Shown: in pieces, positions 19,626 to 28,780 of the stretch
Position numbering within the stretch: the first letter of the stretch is position 1
Layout: each line of letters starts with the position of its first letter
NCBI GenBank assembly: GCA_009929315.1
Contig: SAAS01000001.1
Span: 62,001-126,000 of the forward strand
From: Clostridia bacterium
Lineage (GTDB): Bacteria > Bacillota > Clostridia > Oscillospirales > Oscillospiraceae
Direction: 5' to 3'
Length of the DNA stretch: 64,000 nt
The notes under the pieces: model-generated
What the model saw: the letters and a program-made list of their open reading frames with translations, nothing else
Database searches by the model: none
What the model was told of the DNA's origin: nothing
Position numbers and translations under genes: made by a program

Positions 19626-21507
19626 GGACAGCCTCCTTTTCTCCGCGGTTTTCAACGAAAACCATAAGCGCGGCAACATCCGCGGGGGATACGCCAGAGA
19701 TTCTGCTGGCTTGACCGAAGTTCTCGGGTCTTATTTTTGATAGCTTTTGCCTCGCCTCAAGCCGCAGTCCGATGACGGCATCGTAATCTATATCCTTCGG
19801 AAGCTTCCTGCCCTCCATCTTGCCAAATTCCTTGACTTGCCTGAGCTGTCGGTCAATATAGCCTGCATATTTTAGTTTAATCTCCACCTGCTCAGTTACA
19901 GCGGCGGGCAGCTCGGGACGGTTTGAATCAAAGGGGGTGAGGTCGGCGTATTCAATTTGCGGACGGCGCAGGAGCGTTGCGAGGCTTATGCCCGAAATAG
20001 GAGCGGCGGTTTCTTTCTTTATCAGCATTTCGCAAAGCTCGTCCGAGGGCGGGAGAAAAGTGCTCTCAAGTCTCTGCGTTTCCCTGTCAACCGCCGCGTA
20101 TTTTTCCAAAACGGCGGCGTGCTGCCCCTCGGGAACAAGCCCGATTCGCAGGCCCAGATGGGAAAGCCGTATATCCGCGTTGTCCTGACGGTGCAGCAGC
20201 CTATACTCCGAGCGCGAAGTCATCATTCGATAAGGCTCGTTGGTTCCCTTTGTAACAAGGTCATCGATAAGCGTGCCTATATAGCCGTCGCTGCGCTTTA
20301 ATATCAGCGGCTCCTCGCCTTTGATTTTCAGCGCGGCGTTAACTCCGGCGATGAACCCCTGAGCGGCGGCCTCCTCATAGCCCGAGGAGCCGTTGAACTG
20401 CCCCGCGCCGTAAAGTCCGGAAATTTTCTTTGTTTCCAGCGTTGCGTAAAGCTCAGTCGGGTCAACGCAGTCATATTCAATTGCGTAGGCGGGTCTTGTC
20501 ATTTCCGCTCTCTCAAGTCCCGGAAGGGTGTGGAGCATTTCAAGCTGCACCTCCTCGGGGAGCGAGGAAGAGAAGCCCTGAATATAAAGCTCCTCCGTGT
20601 CAAGCCCCATCGGCTCAACAAAAAGCTGATGGCGGGGCTTATCCGCGAAACGGACGACCTTGTCCTCTATCGAAGGGCAATAGCGCGGACCCACACCCTC
20701 AATCACTCCGCTGTAAAGGGGGCTTCGGTGCAGATTGGCACGAATTATCTCGTGCGTGCGCTCATTTGTGTAAGTCAGATAGCAGTCCGCTCGGTTTTGG
20801 GGAATTTCGGTCGTGCGAAAGGAAAACGGCACAATATGCTCATCGCCGGGCTGAATTTCCATTTTTGAGAAATCGACGGTTTTACGGTTAATGCGCGGCG
20901 GGGTTCCGGTTTTAAAGCGCCTGATGCTGAGCCCGAGCTTTTCAAGACAGGCACTGAGCGGAACCGAAGCCGCAACGCCGTCCGGTCCCGATTGTATAAG
21001 TACATCGCCGATTATCACGCGTCCCTTGAGGTAGGTTCCCGTGCAGATAACCGCCGCCTTACAGGAATAGGTCGCGCCTGTGTGCGTGCGAACAAAGCTC
21101 ACCGCTCCGTCCTCAACGCCGATTTCCACAATCTCTGCCTGCTTTACGCGCAGATTATTCTGAAGCTCCAAAGTGTGCTTCATAATGCCCTGATATTTTC
21201 GCCTGTCTGCCTGGGCGCGAAGCGAATGTACGGCAGGACCCTTTCCGCGATTGAGCATTCTGTATTGTATGCAGGACTTATCGGCGGCAACACCCATCTC
21301 GCCGCCCAGCGCGTCAAGCTCACGGACAAGATGGCCCTTGCCCGTTCCGCCGATTGCTGGGTTGCAGGGCATGTTGCCGCAGGTGTCAAGATTTATTGTA
21401 AAAATCACCGTGTCAAGCCCCATTCGGGCAGCGGCGAGCGCCGCCTCTATCCCCGCGTGACCCGCTCCGATGACTGCGATGTCGCATTTTCCGGCATCAT
21501 AATTCAT
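19618..21507 (-). CDS. mnmG: tRNA uridine-5-carboxymethylaminomethyl modification enzyme MnmG
   Basis: 629 residues from an ATG after GGAGG. FAD Rossmann motif [20 protein letters not shown], the GidA signatures [17 protein letters not shown] and [11 protein letters not shown], and [10 protein letters not shown], then [16 protein letters not shown]. The C-terminal domain binds MnmE ([17 protein letters not shown]). With MnmE it makes (carboxymethyl)aminomethyluridine at tRNA wobble positions. In many Firmicutes mnmG lies beside mnmE near oriC; here it is instead coupled to mnmA. A leader with a terminator hairpin precedes it (see the separate entry). Confidence 0.96.
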   Translation of the reverse strand: MNYDAGKCDIAVIGAGHAGIEAALAAARMGLDTVIFTINLDTCGNMPCNPAIGGTGKGHLVRELDALGGEMGVAADKSCIQYRMLNRGKGPAVHSLRAQADRRKYQGIMKHTLELQNNLRVKQAEIVEIGVEDGAVSFVRTHTGATYSCKAAVICTGTYLKGRVIIGDVLIQSGPDGVAASVPLSACLEKLGLSIRRFKTGTPPRINRKTVDFSKMEIQPGDEHIVPFSFRTTEIPQNRADCYLTYTNERTHEIIRANLHRSPLYSGVIEGVGPRYCPSIEDKVVRFADKPRHQLFVEPMGLDTEELYIQGFSSSLPEEVQLEMLHTLPGLERAEMTRPAYAIEYDCVDPTELYATLETKKISGLYGAGQFNGSSGYEEAAAQGFIAGVNAALKIKGEEPLILKRSDGYIGTLIDDLVTKGTNEPYRMMTSRSEYRLLHRQDNADIRLSHLGLRIGLVPEGQHAAVLEKYAAVDRETQRLESTFLPPSDELCEMLIKKETAAPISGISLATLLRRPQIEYADLTPFDSNRPELPAAVTEQVEIKLKYAGYIDRQLRQVKEFGKMEGRKLPKDIDYDAVIGLRLEARQKLSKIRPENFGQASRISGVSPADVAALMVFVENRGEKEAVRE

Positions 21508-21520
21508 GAAATAACCTCCG

Positions 21521-21643
21521 GTGCGCTCTCGCGCACAAATCGATACAAAAAACCTCCGCATAAGGAGGCCCCTCCCGATGATATCCAGTAAATCGGGCAA
21601 AATTACACTAAGTTATTATAGACCAAGTTCCGTTTGCGCGCAA
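21521..21643 (-). promoter_or_regulatory. mnmG promoter and attenuator-like leader
   Basis: Minus strand TTGCGC (21638-21643), 17-base spacer, TATAAT (21615-21620). The roughly 100-nt leader contains, in order: a CCCGAT/ATCGGG hairpin (21592-21597 with 21574-21579); a GGAG/CTCC pairing (21572-21575 with 21564-21567); the overlapping CCTCC/GGAGG hairpin (21564-21568 with 21553-21557) followed directly by six T (21547-21552); and a GTGCGC-GAGA-GCGCAC hairpin (21521-21536) just before the ribosome site. The third element has intrinsic-terminator form, and the second would compete with it. Confidence 0.55.
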
Positions 21644-21702
21644 ATATTTTTAGAAAAAGCGAGACATTTTGGTTTAAAGACAGCAAAAACCCGCAATTTT
21701 CC

Positions 21703-21754
21703 TTGACAAGCGGGTCAACTTAGAGTACATTGACTGTGTTAGTACAAATAGTAC
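21703..21754 (+). promoter_or_regulatory. Promoter and operator of the GntR-ABC operon
   Basis: TTGACA (21703-21708), 17-base spacer, TACATT (21726-21731). Just downstream, TAGTAC-AAA-TAGTAC (21740-21754) contains two GTAC half-sites. A site over the transcription start fits autorepression by the GntR protein encoded next. Confidence 0.65.
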
Positions 21755-21782
21755 AGCAAATTCAGTTATTGGAGGTGCTTGT

Positions 21783-22157
21783 TTGTTTTCGATAAATTAT
21801 CGGGATTCGCGGCCTATCTACGAACAGGTCAAGGACAGTTTGCGCCGTGCAATTATCACGGGCGGACTCAGGGCGGACGATAAAATACCTTCAGTCCGTG
21901 ACCTTGCGGGACAGCTTGCGATAAATCCAAACACAATTCAGAAGGCCTATCGGGAGCTTGAAACCGAAGGCTACATTTATTCCGTTCCGGGAAAGGGCAG
22001 CTTTGTGGGTGAAGGTATTGAAGCGCGTGAAGCCCGAAAGCGCGAGCTCTTTGAGCAGCTCGACTCGTCTGTAACGGATTTGGAGCAGCTTGGTGTTACT
22101 GCGGAGGATATCTGCGGATATATCACGAACTTATACGGCAGGGAGGAAAAGCTATGA
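21783..22157 (+). CDS. GntR family transcriptional regulator (YtrA type)
   Basis: 124 residues: an N-terminal winged helix (SRPIYEQVKDSLRRAIITGG, DKIPSVRDLAGQLAINPNTI, YRELETEGYIYSVPGKGSFV) and only a short C-terminal helical tail. That is the YtrA subfamily layout, whose members repress their own ABC-transporter operons. The start is a TTG seven bases after GGAGG. Its stop overlaps the ABC ATPase start (ATGA). Confidence 0.9.
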   Translation: MFSINYRDSRPIYEQVKDSLRRAIITGGLRADDKIPSVRDLAGQLAINPNTIQKAYRELETEGYIYSVPGKGSFVGEGIEAREARKRELFEQLDSSVTDLEQLGVTAEDICGYITNLYGREEKL

Positions 22158-23047
22158 TTGAGGTCAAAAATGTCAGCAAAAGCTTTGACGGCTTTAAAGC
22201 GCTGAACCAGCTTTCAATAAATGTTCCCACGGGCGCGATTTACGGGCTTATAGGACCGAACGGCGCGGGAAAATCGACTATTATCCGCCACATCACGGGA
22301 ATATACCGTCAGGATGAGGGCGAGGTGCTCGTTGACGGCGAGCCGGTATACGAAAACACTAACATTAAAAAGGACATTGCATATATTCCAGACGATGTTT
22401 TTTTCTTCACGCAGTCCACAATCAAGGACATGATGAAGTTTTATAAAGGTGTTTGCCCCACATTTTCCGTTGAGCGTTATGAGAAACTGCGCCGCGCCTT
22501 TGAACTTAACGAAAACAGCAAAATGCGTAGTCTGTCAAAGGGCATGCAGAAACAGGCGGCTTTTTGGCTGATGGTTTCCATGTGTCCGAAGGTGCTCGTT
22601 CTCGATGAACCGGTGGACGGACTTGACCCCGTTATGCGCCGACAGGTCTGGAGCATTTTAATGGCCGATGTAGCCGAGAACGGAACAACTGTGCTAGTCT
22701 CCTCCCACAATCTGCGTGAGCTGGAGGACGTTTGCGACCATGTCGGCATTATGAGCAAGGGAAAGCTGCTTTTAGAGCGCAATCTTTCCGACCTTCAGGA
22801 CAACATTGCGAAGGTTCAGCTCGCTTTGCCCGATGAAAGGGCATTGCCGAGCGAGCTCAACGTACTTCACCATAGCTCAACAGGTAGATTGCAGACGATA
22901 ATCGTCCGCGGAAAGGCGGAGGAAATAACAAACCAGCTCGCCGCCTGTGAGCCGCTGTTTATGGACGTTATCCCCCTGTCACTTGAAGAAATTTTTATTT
23001 ACGAATTGGGAGGTGAGCACTATGAAGTCAAAGACATCATACTTTAA
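22154..23047 (+). CDS. ABC transporter ATP-binding protein
   Basis: 297 residues. Walker A GPNGAGKST at residues 34-42, Walker B VLVLDEPVDGLDP, and H-loop LVSSHNLREL. The signature is the less common LSKGMQKQ, seen in ABC-2-type transporter ATPases of the YtrB/EcsA kind, not LSGGQ. Residues 220-297 are a C-terminal extension. It sits in a GntR-ATPase-permease operon, overlapping both neighbours, so it is probably an efflux or immunity-type transporter induced by an envelope-acting agent. Substrate unknown. Confidence 0.88.
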   Translation: MIEVKNVSKSFDGFKALNQLSINVPTGAIYGLIGPNGAGKSTIIRHITGIYRQDEGEVLVDGEPVYENTNIKKDIAYIPDDVFFFTQSTIKDMMKFYKGVCPTFSVERYEKLRRAFELNENSKMRSLSKGMQKQAAFWLMVSMCPKVLVLDEPVDGLDPVMRRQVWSILMADVAENGTTVLVSSHNLRELEDVCDHVGIMSKGKLLLERNLSDLQDNIAKVQLALPDERALPSELNVLHHSSTGRLQTIIVRGKAEEITNQLAACEPLFMDVIPLSLEEIFIYELGGEHYEVKDIIL

Positions 23048-24956
23048 CCGTGCGCTGTTTTTGAATCTGCTGAAGCGCTACTGGCCGATTTTTGCGGGTT
23101 ACTGCCTTATTTGGATTATCGTTCTTCCGATTGCGCTTGCAAACAGACTCCAATATGAGGCAGCCTCGATGGCAAACCACTTCGATTTACGTGTCTTGGC
23201 TGCAATCGGCGGCGACCAGATTCTGAGAGTCGGCATTTACGGCGGAACCCTTATGTCGGGAGTGTTTGCCATATTTATCGCCATGGCGGCATTTAGCTAT
23301 CTCTACAACGCAAGAAGCGTTTCGATGATGTGCTCTCTGCCGATAAAACGCGAGAGTGTGTTTTTGTCCGTATTTACCTCGGGTCTTGTATCCATGCTTG
23401 TTATAAACATTGCCGTGTTTTTGATCTCGCTGGCTGTCGTTGCCGCAAGCGGTGTTTTCGCAGCGGGCTTAATATACCTTCTTCAGTGGCTGGCTATGGT
23501 CAGCATGCTGAACCTGTTCTTCTTCGGCTTCGCGGCGCTTGTAGCGAGCCTTACGGGAAATACCCTCGTTCTCCCAATCATTTATGTCATTTTGAATTTT
23601 ACAGTTTATGTAGTTGAAATGCTGATAAAAACGGTTATGAGTATGTTCATTTACGGCATAAGCATGACGGGCTCCAGCACACTGGCAGCGTTTTCGCCTC
23701 CTGTTGCGCTATTAACATCAAGCAACTTTGAGAGAATACTTGAAGACCCGACAGACTATAACAGTGCCTTTATCGGAGCCGCTTATAACGGCTGGGGGAC
23801 ACTTGCCGTTTACGCACTTGTCGGTTTGACATTTGCGGCGCTGGCGCTGCTTCTTATCAAACACCGCCGCATGGAGACGGCGGGTGATGTTGTGGCTGTC
23901 AGACCGCTAAAGCCGATTTTCAAATATTGTCTGTCGGTCGGCTGCGCGCTGGTGTTGGGACTTCTCATATTTTCGACTGTGTTCAGCAACAGCCCCCTAT
24001 TCGGTATAAAAAGCATGCTGTTTATGCTTCTGTTCATGATACTTGGTGCCTTTATCGGTTACTTTGCGGCGGAAATGCTGATGCAGAAGACGCTGCGCGT
24101 ATTCTCAGCACGCAACTGGTTGAAAATGGGCATTGCAGCATTGATAATCTCTGCGTTTATGCTCGGTGGGGAGTTTGACGTTTATGGTATTGAAAGCAAA
24201 GTCCCGCAATTTGATAAAGTGCAGAGCGTTGAAATCTCTGTTTCGGGAGAAAATGTCACGTTTGAGCAGGCGGAGAATATTGAAGCCGCGCTCTCGCTTC
24301 ACCGCGATATTATTTCGCACAAGGACGTAAATGAGAGCTGTATCGGCAACTACGAAATGGCGGTCAACAATGTCACAATCAATTATACCTACAAAAACGG
24401 AAAAATACTGACAAGAGGATACAATATATATAAGGACGTGAGTGACGACATATATACCTTGAACGATTTAATGAATTCCAAGGAGGCTGTTGAATATCGC
24501 AAGAATCTTTCCGTTCCGGTTAGCGTCGATACAATCGCAGACGCGTATATAAGCTATTTTGACAGAGAGCTTGAAACCTACAACAATGTCGAGCTTTCCC
24601 CTGCCCAAGCTTATGAGCTATACACACAATGTATTATTCCGGATATAGATGACGGTACATTGGGAAAAGTGTGGCTTATAACCGACGACAGCTATTACGA
24701 CGGAGTTTACGACTGCACAATAAATTTTTCAATTGAAAAACGTATTGACGACAACGAATATAAAAGCGCATATTTCTACACTACTTTAACCCTTAACGCA
24801 GAGCGCACAAAGGAATGGATTTCCAAAAACTACGGGCTTTCTTTAAGCACGATGGGCGAGAGCGCAAAATACATGTATTACGAATCAGACTCGAAGGCCT
24901 ATGCGGAAAAATACGGATACCCCGTGGTGGCACAGTCCGCTACGGTAATTGATTAA
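23022..24956 (+). CDS. ABC transporter membrane protein with large C-terminal extracytoplasmic domain
   Basis: 644 residues from an ATG after GGGAGG, overlapping the ATPase gene by 26 bases. Residues 1-390 hold about eight hydrophobic segments (for example AGYCLIWIIVLPIALA and AVFLISLAVVAASGVFAAGL) in ABC-2 permease style. Residues about 395-644 are hydrophilic, with a mixed strand pattern, and should form a separate external domain. I do not recognise a catalytic motif in that domain. It is the permease of the GntR-controlled system; what the external domain binds is unknown. Confidence 0.8.
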   Translation: MKSKTSYFNRALFLNLLKRYWPIFAGYCLIWIIVLPIALANRLQYEAASMANHFDLRVLAAIGGDQILRVGIYGGTLMSGVFAIFIAMAAFSYLYNARSVSMMCSLPIKRESVFLSVFTSGLVSMLVINIAVFLISLAVVAASGVFAAGLIYLLQWLAMVSMLNLFFFGFAALVASLTGNTLVLPIIYVILNFTVYVVEMLIKTVMSMFIYGISMTGSSTLAAFSPPVALLTSSNFERILEDPTDYNSAFIGAAYNGWGTLAVYALVGLTFAALALLLIKHRRMETAGDVVAVRPLKPIFKYCLSVGCALVLGLLIFSTVFSNSPLFGIKSMLFMLLFMILGAFIGYFAAEMLMQKTLRVFSARNWLKMGIAALIISAFMLGGEFDVYGIESKVPQFDKVQSVEISVSGENVTFEQAENIEAALSLHRDIISHKDVNESCIGNYEMAVNNVTINYTYKNGKILTRGYNIYKDVSDDIYTLNDLMNSKEAVEYRKNLSVPVSVDTIADAYISYFDRELETYNNVELSPAQAYELYTQCIIPDIDDGTLGKVWLITDDSYYDGVYDCTINFSIEKRIDDNEYKSAYFYTTLTLNAERTKEWISKNYGLSLSTMGESAKYMYYESDSKAYAEKYGYPVVAQSATVID

Positions 24957-24975
24957 ACTTAATTATTAAAACAAA

Positions 24976-25006
24976 AAAAGCGAAGCCGAAAGCGGCTTCG
25001 CTTTTT
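24976..25006. terminator. Bidirectional terminator after the ABC operon
   Basis: Stem AAGCGAAGCCG / CGGCTTCGCTT with AAAG loop, A-run before and T-run after; also serves the convergent ABM-domain gene. Confidence 0.85.
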
Positions 25007-25014
25007 ATTTAAAA

Positions 25015-25299
25015 TTACTCTTCGTACATTGCCAGCTTGGATCTTACGCCGTTAGCCTTGCAAACGGGGCGGAACTTCTGGAAAAGCTCTGTTTCGGAAT
25101 GAGCCTGGAGATCGTCAAAGGATTCCCACTTTTCGATGAGCATCATGCGCTTGGGATCATCAACACTGATGAAGAAATCGTACTCGAGATTGCCCTTGTC
25201 CGCACGCGATCCCTCAACAAGGCCTTCATCACAAAGTGTCTTATAAAAATCCTTCATCTCGGTTGTTTCGCTGGTAAAAAGACAGTTGCAGATAACCAT
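25015..25299 (-). CDS. ABM-domain (quinol monooxygenase-like) protein
   Basis: 94 residues, the size of a single ferredoxin-like ABM domain. Sequence order fits the YgiN/ABM family: a first strand with VICNCLFTSE, helix EMKDFYKTLCDEGLVEGSR, strand EYDFFISVDDPKRMMLIEKW, and helix DLQAHSETELFQKF. Members include quinol monooxygenases and heme-degrading enzymes, but many have no known activity. GGAGG seven bases before the ATG. Monocistronic with its own promoter. Confidence 0.8.
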   Translation of the reverse strand: MVICNCLFTSETTEMKDFYKTLCDEGLVEGSRADKGNLEYDFFISVDDPKRMMLIEKWESFDDLQAHSETELFQKFRPVCKANGVRSKLAMYEE

Positions 25300-25344
25300 A
25301 GTCAGTCCTCCGTAAATATAATTGCCTTTCGGCTTGTCGCTAAC

Positions 25345-25373
25345 ATGATAACACTATTATTTGCCAAATGCAA
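25345..25373 (-). promoter_or_regulatory. Promoter of the ABM-domain gene
   Basis: Minus strand TTGCAT (25368-25373), 17-base spacer, TATCAT (25345-25350). Confidence 0.6.
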
Positions 25374-25474
25374 CGCAAATTGACTGTATGTAATTTTGTT
25401 TTCTTTTTAACGAATCCAAGGATATTTTCGCCTGTTATGCTGCTGAAAAAGACGAAAATGCAGAAAATAAAACG

Positions 25475-25527
25475 AACCGGCACGGGAAAATATCCAAACG
25501 AAGGATAGAATCCCGTGCCGGTTTTTT
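25475..25527 (-). terminator. Terminator of the first CoA-transferase gene
   Basis: Long hairpin with perfect arms AACCGGCACGGGA / TCCCGTGCCGGTT around an interior of about 23 bases; on the minus strand it is followed by CGTTTTATTTT, and a T7 also follows on the plus strand. Confidence 0.75.
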
Positions 25528-25557
25528 TACACGCGCTGACTTAACAGTGTGTGTGGC

Positions 25558-26994
25558 TTACAGCTCGTAAGTCGAGAATTCGTAATTTCTGTAAGGGACA
25601 GCTGTATGAGGCTGTCTGGGAGGAGCGACTGTATCATCGTTCATGTCATAATCCTTGAAATCCCACTCCTCAATAAGCGGAGTTGTGAGAATCTGATCCT
25701 TGAGCCACTGACGGAAATCGGGGTGAGCGATTTTAATGAGAGCTTTGATACGGTCAACGTAGGTTTTGAGGTAAACATCGGCAAGACCGTACTCGGAAAC
25801 TATGAACATGACATAGTTTTTGAGCATGGAAACGATGCTTCCCGCGGGCAGCCAGGGAACGATGTTGGACTGGGTTTCACCCTTCTTGTCAACATAGGTG
25901 GAACGCAGGCAAAGGAAGCTTCTGCCGTTCTTTGCGCGCTGAGCGCCGTAAATGTAAGCCAAAGAACCGCCCATGCCGGTATAGGGCTTAAGACCCTGTG
26001 CCTCAGAGCAGGCCTGTCCGAGAAGGTCAACCATAAAGGTCGCGTTGATAGCTACCAGATTTTCCTGCTCCATTGCGCCGAGAGGCTCAATGCAGAGGGT
26101 TCTGGGATAAAGACGAACATCATGCTTGGTGGTGGCAAGCCATCTGAAGGTCTCTTCTGTGCACGCACCGGGGCTGGCTGCGCGAATACGTGTAATCTTG
26201 CCGCTTTCGACCAGAGGCCTCATGCTGTCGCAGAGAACTTCGGAGAAAACCTCGAAGGAGCCGGGCAGCTTTGCAAGGTTTGCAAGAATTGCCTCGCCAA
26301 GTCCGCCGAAGCCGATTTGAACTTTGTCGCCCTCATTAATATAAGGCAGGATATAGGAGGCGACCTTCTCGTCCATTTCGGTGGGTTCGGGAATGGGAAG
26401 CGCCATCATCTCGGTGTTGTTTTCGATTATGTAATCGAATTCGGTAATATGGATGTAGTTATCCTCCAGAGGTCCGGGAGCCGGATAAACACCGGTTGAG
26501 TCAATGAAGCCAAACTTCTTGACTATATGGGAGTCGGTATTTGTAACTGCGTTTGTGCAAACGCCGTAACAGCCGACATTGCACCAACCGTTGGCGTCAG
26601 GAGGACAAACCTGAGTCGCGGAGGTGTTTACGCCATATTCCCACATCGAGTTTGCGTAGGTGTCATAACCCGCGCCGAGAACTTCGATTGTGTGCTCGTC
26701 TATTGCCATGCGGTCCAGCGGAAGGTTATAGACGTTGAGAAGACGGAAGTGCTCCTTGGTATCGTGATCAAAAAGCATGTTTGCGGGGTAATTCATTACG
26801 TTGTACCAGAAGCTGACATTGTGATACTCCTCTTTGTGCTCATAAAGATAGTCAAGAAGAGCATAAGGTACCATTGTTGCCTGTCCCAGATAGATAGCGT
26901 CGCCGGGCTGGATCGCCTTCGCAGCTTCCTCAATTGTCACGAGGTGGTCCTTGTAGTATTTTTGCCAGTCTGCCGTTAAGTCTTTCTTTGCCAT
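25558..26994 (-). CDS. Acetyl-CoA hydrolase/transferase family acyl-CoA transferase (1)
   Basis: 478 residues. Family I CoA-transferase of the 4-hydroxybutyrate/butyryl-CoA:acetate transferase group: N-terminal half with QIGFGGLGEAILANL, the catalytic-glutamate loop EVFSEVLCDSM (Glu252 by position), and the C-terminal domain INATFMVDLLGQACSEAQG...KIAHPDFRQWL. It would swap CoA between an acyl-CoA and a free acid. Odd: the usual AD-LRGKS block after VSEYG is replaced by ADVYLKTYVDR, a change shared only with the next gene. It also has a 25-residue C-terminal extension. First gene of the island, with its own promoter and terminator. Substrate unknown; a role feeding the nearby CoA-ester enzymes is inference. 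Confidence 0.85.
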   Translation of the reverse strand: MAKKDLTADWQKYYKDHLVTIEEAAKAIQPGDAIYLGQATMVPYALLDYLYEHKEEYHNVSFWYNVMNYPANMLFDHDTKEHFRLLNVYNLPLDRMAIDEHTIEVLGAGYDTYANSMWEYGVNTSATQVCPPDANGWCNVGCYGVCTNAVTNTDSHIVKKFGFIDSTGVYPAPGPLEDNYIHITEFDYIIENNTEMMALPIPEPTEMDEKVASYILPYINEGDKVQIGFGGLGEAILANLAKLPGSFEVFSEVLCDSMRPLVESGKITRIRAASPGACTEETFRWLATTKHDVRLYPRTLCIEPLGAMEQENLVAINATFMVDLLGQACSEAQGLKPYTGMGGSLAYIYGAQRAKNGRSFLCLRSTYVDKKGETQSNIVPWLPAGSIVSMLKNYVMFIVSEYGLADVYLKTYVDRIKALIKIAHPDFRQWLKDQILTTPLIEEWDFKDYDMNDDTVAPPRQPHTAVPYRNYEFSTYEL

Positions 26995-27063
26995 TTAAAT
27001 AAACAACTCCTTCTCCAAAATGTTTCTAAGTTCTTCAACTTAAGTTCAAAACATAGGTAGTTT

Positions 27064-27092
27064 ATTATACAACATACTGGAAATTTATGCAA
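27064..27092 (-). promoter_or_regulatory. Promoter of CoA transferase 1
   Basis: Minus strand TTGCAT (27087-27092), 17-base spacer, TATAAT (27064-27069). Leader of about 60 nt with GAGAAGGAG ribosome site. Confidence 0.7.
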
Positions 27093-27341
27093 GCAATAAT
27101 GGAACATAAGCGGAGCTGTTTCGATGATTTGGTAAATTACTATGAAAATATTTAAATTATTTGATATTATTTCATAAAAGCTTTTTACACTTAAAAAAAG
27201 CAAATGTCAGCCGATAATACGACTGAAAAAGTGCCCGCTGATGCGAAATATCAGTGAAAGACAGGGAACCTGTTTTCGATAAACCCCTCAGAAAACGAAG
27301 CTAAACAATGAATACGATGCGCATATAATGAATAAATATGC

Positions 27342-27387
27342 AAAAAACACCCCCGTGGTCTGACTGTTTTATCAAACCGCGGGGGTG
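27342..27387 (-). terminator. Terminator of CoA transferase 2
   Basis: On the minus strand, arms CACCCCCGCGGT and ACCACGGGGGTG (one mismatch) are followed directly by TTTTTT. Confidence 0.8.
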
Positions 27388-27421
27388 CCGAAACTTAGAA
27401 TGATTTTATTGGGTTAATCGC

Positions 27422-28780
27422 TTAGTCAAAGAGATTGTAATCAACAAAATCGTCTTCTTTGATAAGAGCTGTTGTGCAGATTTTGTCCTTCAGTTCCTGC
27501 CTGAAGTCGGGATGTGCTATCTTCAGCAGAGCGCGGATACGATCCTTAAGGGACCTGAGGTAGATGTTGGCAATCCCGTACTCGGAAACAACATACATAA
27601 CATAGACCTTCGGGGTTGTGACTATGCAGCCCTCGGGCAGCCAAGCATGAATATTTGTATGACGCTCGCCGTCGTGGTCAACAAAGGTTGAGCGCAGGCA
27701 AAGGAAGCTGCGGCCGTTCTTTGCGCGGATTGCGCCGTAAAGGTATGCGAAGGAGCCGCCGGGGCCGGAGAAGGGAGTTGTTCCCTGAGCTTCGGAGCAG
27801 GCCTGACCAAGAAGGTCAATCTGGAAGGTGGCGTTAATGGAGACAAGGTTATCGCACTGCATGCAGCCGAGAGGATCGATCATCTGCTGCTGGGGACGCA
27901 GCTCGATACGCGGGTCGTCGCGCATGAAAGCAAAGAATTTCTCGGAGCAGGAGCCGGGGCTGGAGGCAACGATCTTCGTAATCTTGCCTTCCTCAACGAG
28001 ATCCTGCATGTTGTCGCAGGCGACCTCGGAATAAATCTGGAAGGTTCCCTCTGCCTTGCGGAGGTTTCTGAGAATTTCCTCACCCAGACCGCCGAAGCCG
28101 ATCTGAACATTGTCGCCGGGCTTGATGTGAGGCATGATGAAGGAAGCAATCTTCTCATCAACGGGAGTGGGCAGCGGAGAGGGAATGAAGCTGGGCTCTG
28201 TGTCGAGCTCGCAGATATAATCCATCTGGGAAACGTGTATGTAGTGGGTTTCATAGGGACCGGGGACCGGGAAAACACCGGTATGGTCGACGAAGCAAAT
28301 TCTTTTAGTTATACGGGGGTCGAGGGTAATGATTTGGTTTGTTGTAACACCGTAAGCGCAAACGTTGCAATAGCCGTTCTCATCAGGGGGGGCAACGTGC
28401 ATAGCGATTGCGTTGCAGCCGTACTCAAAGGGGGCGTACTGAAGCGTGTCGTATGTGCAGCCGCCGGGCTCGATGGTGTTCATTCCGATTGCCATACGCT
28501 CAACAGGCAGGCAATAGGCGCTGATCATCTTGAAGTGCTTTTTTGTTTCGGTGTCAAACACCATGGATGCGGGCTGATTCATGACGTTGTAGTAAATGGT
28601 TACGTCATGATAGTCTTCCATGTGAGCGTAAAGCTCTTCCAGCCATGCATAGGGAATGGTGGAGGCTTGTCCCAGCCAGAACACGTCACCGGGGACAACT
28701 GCTTTTGCGGTTGCCGCCAGATCAACCTTATGGTCCTCGTAGTATTTTTTCCAGTCGATGTTTAAATTCTTCTCTGCCAT
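27422..28780 (-). CDS. Acetyl-CoA hydrolase/transferase family acyl-CoA transferase (2)
   Basis: 452 residues and clearly a paralogue of the preceding (left) gene: same NW-KYY-DH start, VQIGFGGLGEEIL, and the catalytic loop QIYSEVACDNM with Glu252 at the identical position. The C-terminal domain is NATFQIDLLGQACSEAQG...KIAHPDFRQEL. It shares the variant block ANIYLRSLKDR where typical members have AD-LRGK. The two form a distinct subgroup and may act on different acids or as alternates. It has its own promoter and terminator, so the two are not one transcript. Substrate not deducible. Confidence 0.85.
   Translation of the reverse strand: MAEKNLNIDWKKYYEDHKVDLAATAKAVVPGDVFWLGQASTIPYAWLEELYAHMEDYHDVTIYYNVMNQPASMVFDTETKKHFKMISAYCLPVERMAIGMNTIEPGGCTYDTLQYAPFEYGCNAIAMHVAPPDENGYCNVCAYGVTTNQIITLDPRITKRICFVDHTGVFPVPGPYETHYIHVSQMDYICELDTEPSFIPSPLPTPVDEKIASFIMPHIKPGDNVQIGFGGLGEEILRNLRKAEGTFQIYSEVACDNMQDLVEEGKITKIVASSPGSCSEKFFAFMRDDPRIELRPQQQMIDPLGCMQCDNLVSINATFQIDLLGQACSEAQGTTPFSGPGGSFAYLYGAIRAKNGRSFLCLRSTFVDHDGERHTNIHAWLPEGCIVTTPKVYVMYVVSEYGIANIYLRSLKDRIRALLKIAHPDFRQELKDKICTTALIKEDDFVDYNLFD

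Larger units (their letters stand above)
26995..27421. other. Intergenic region between the two divergent-family CoA-transferase genes
   Basis: No gene seen. It holds the promoter of the left gene (27064-27092), a 19-base element CAATAATGGAACATAAGCG at 27094-27112 that recurs with two changes at 35259-35277, an A/T-rich stretch, and the terminator of the right gene at 27342-27387. Confidence 0.6.

Noticed and set aside
25549..26499. Long plus-strand open frame opposite CoA transferase 1
   Set aside because: It is the antisense shadow of a clear CoA-transferase gene; its translation has no recognisable motif.
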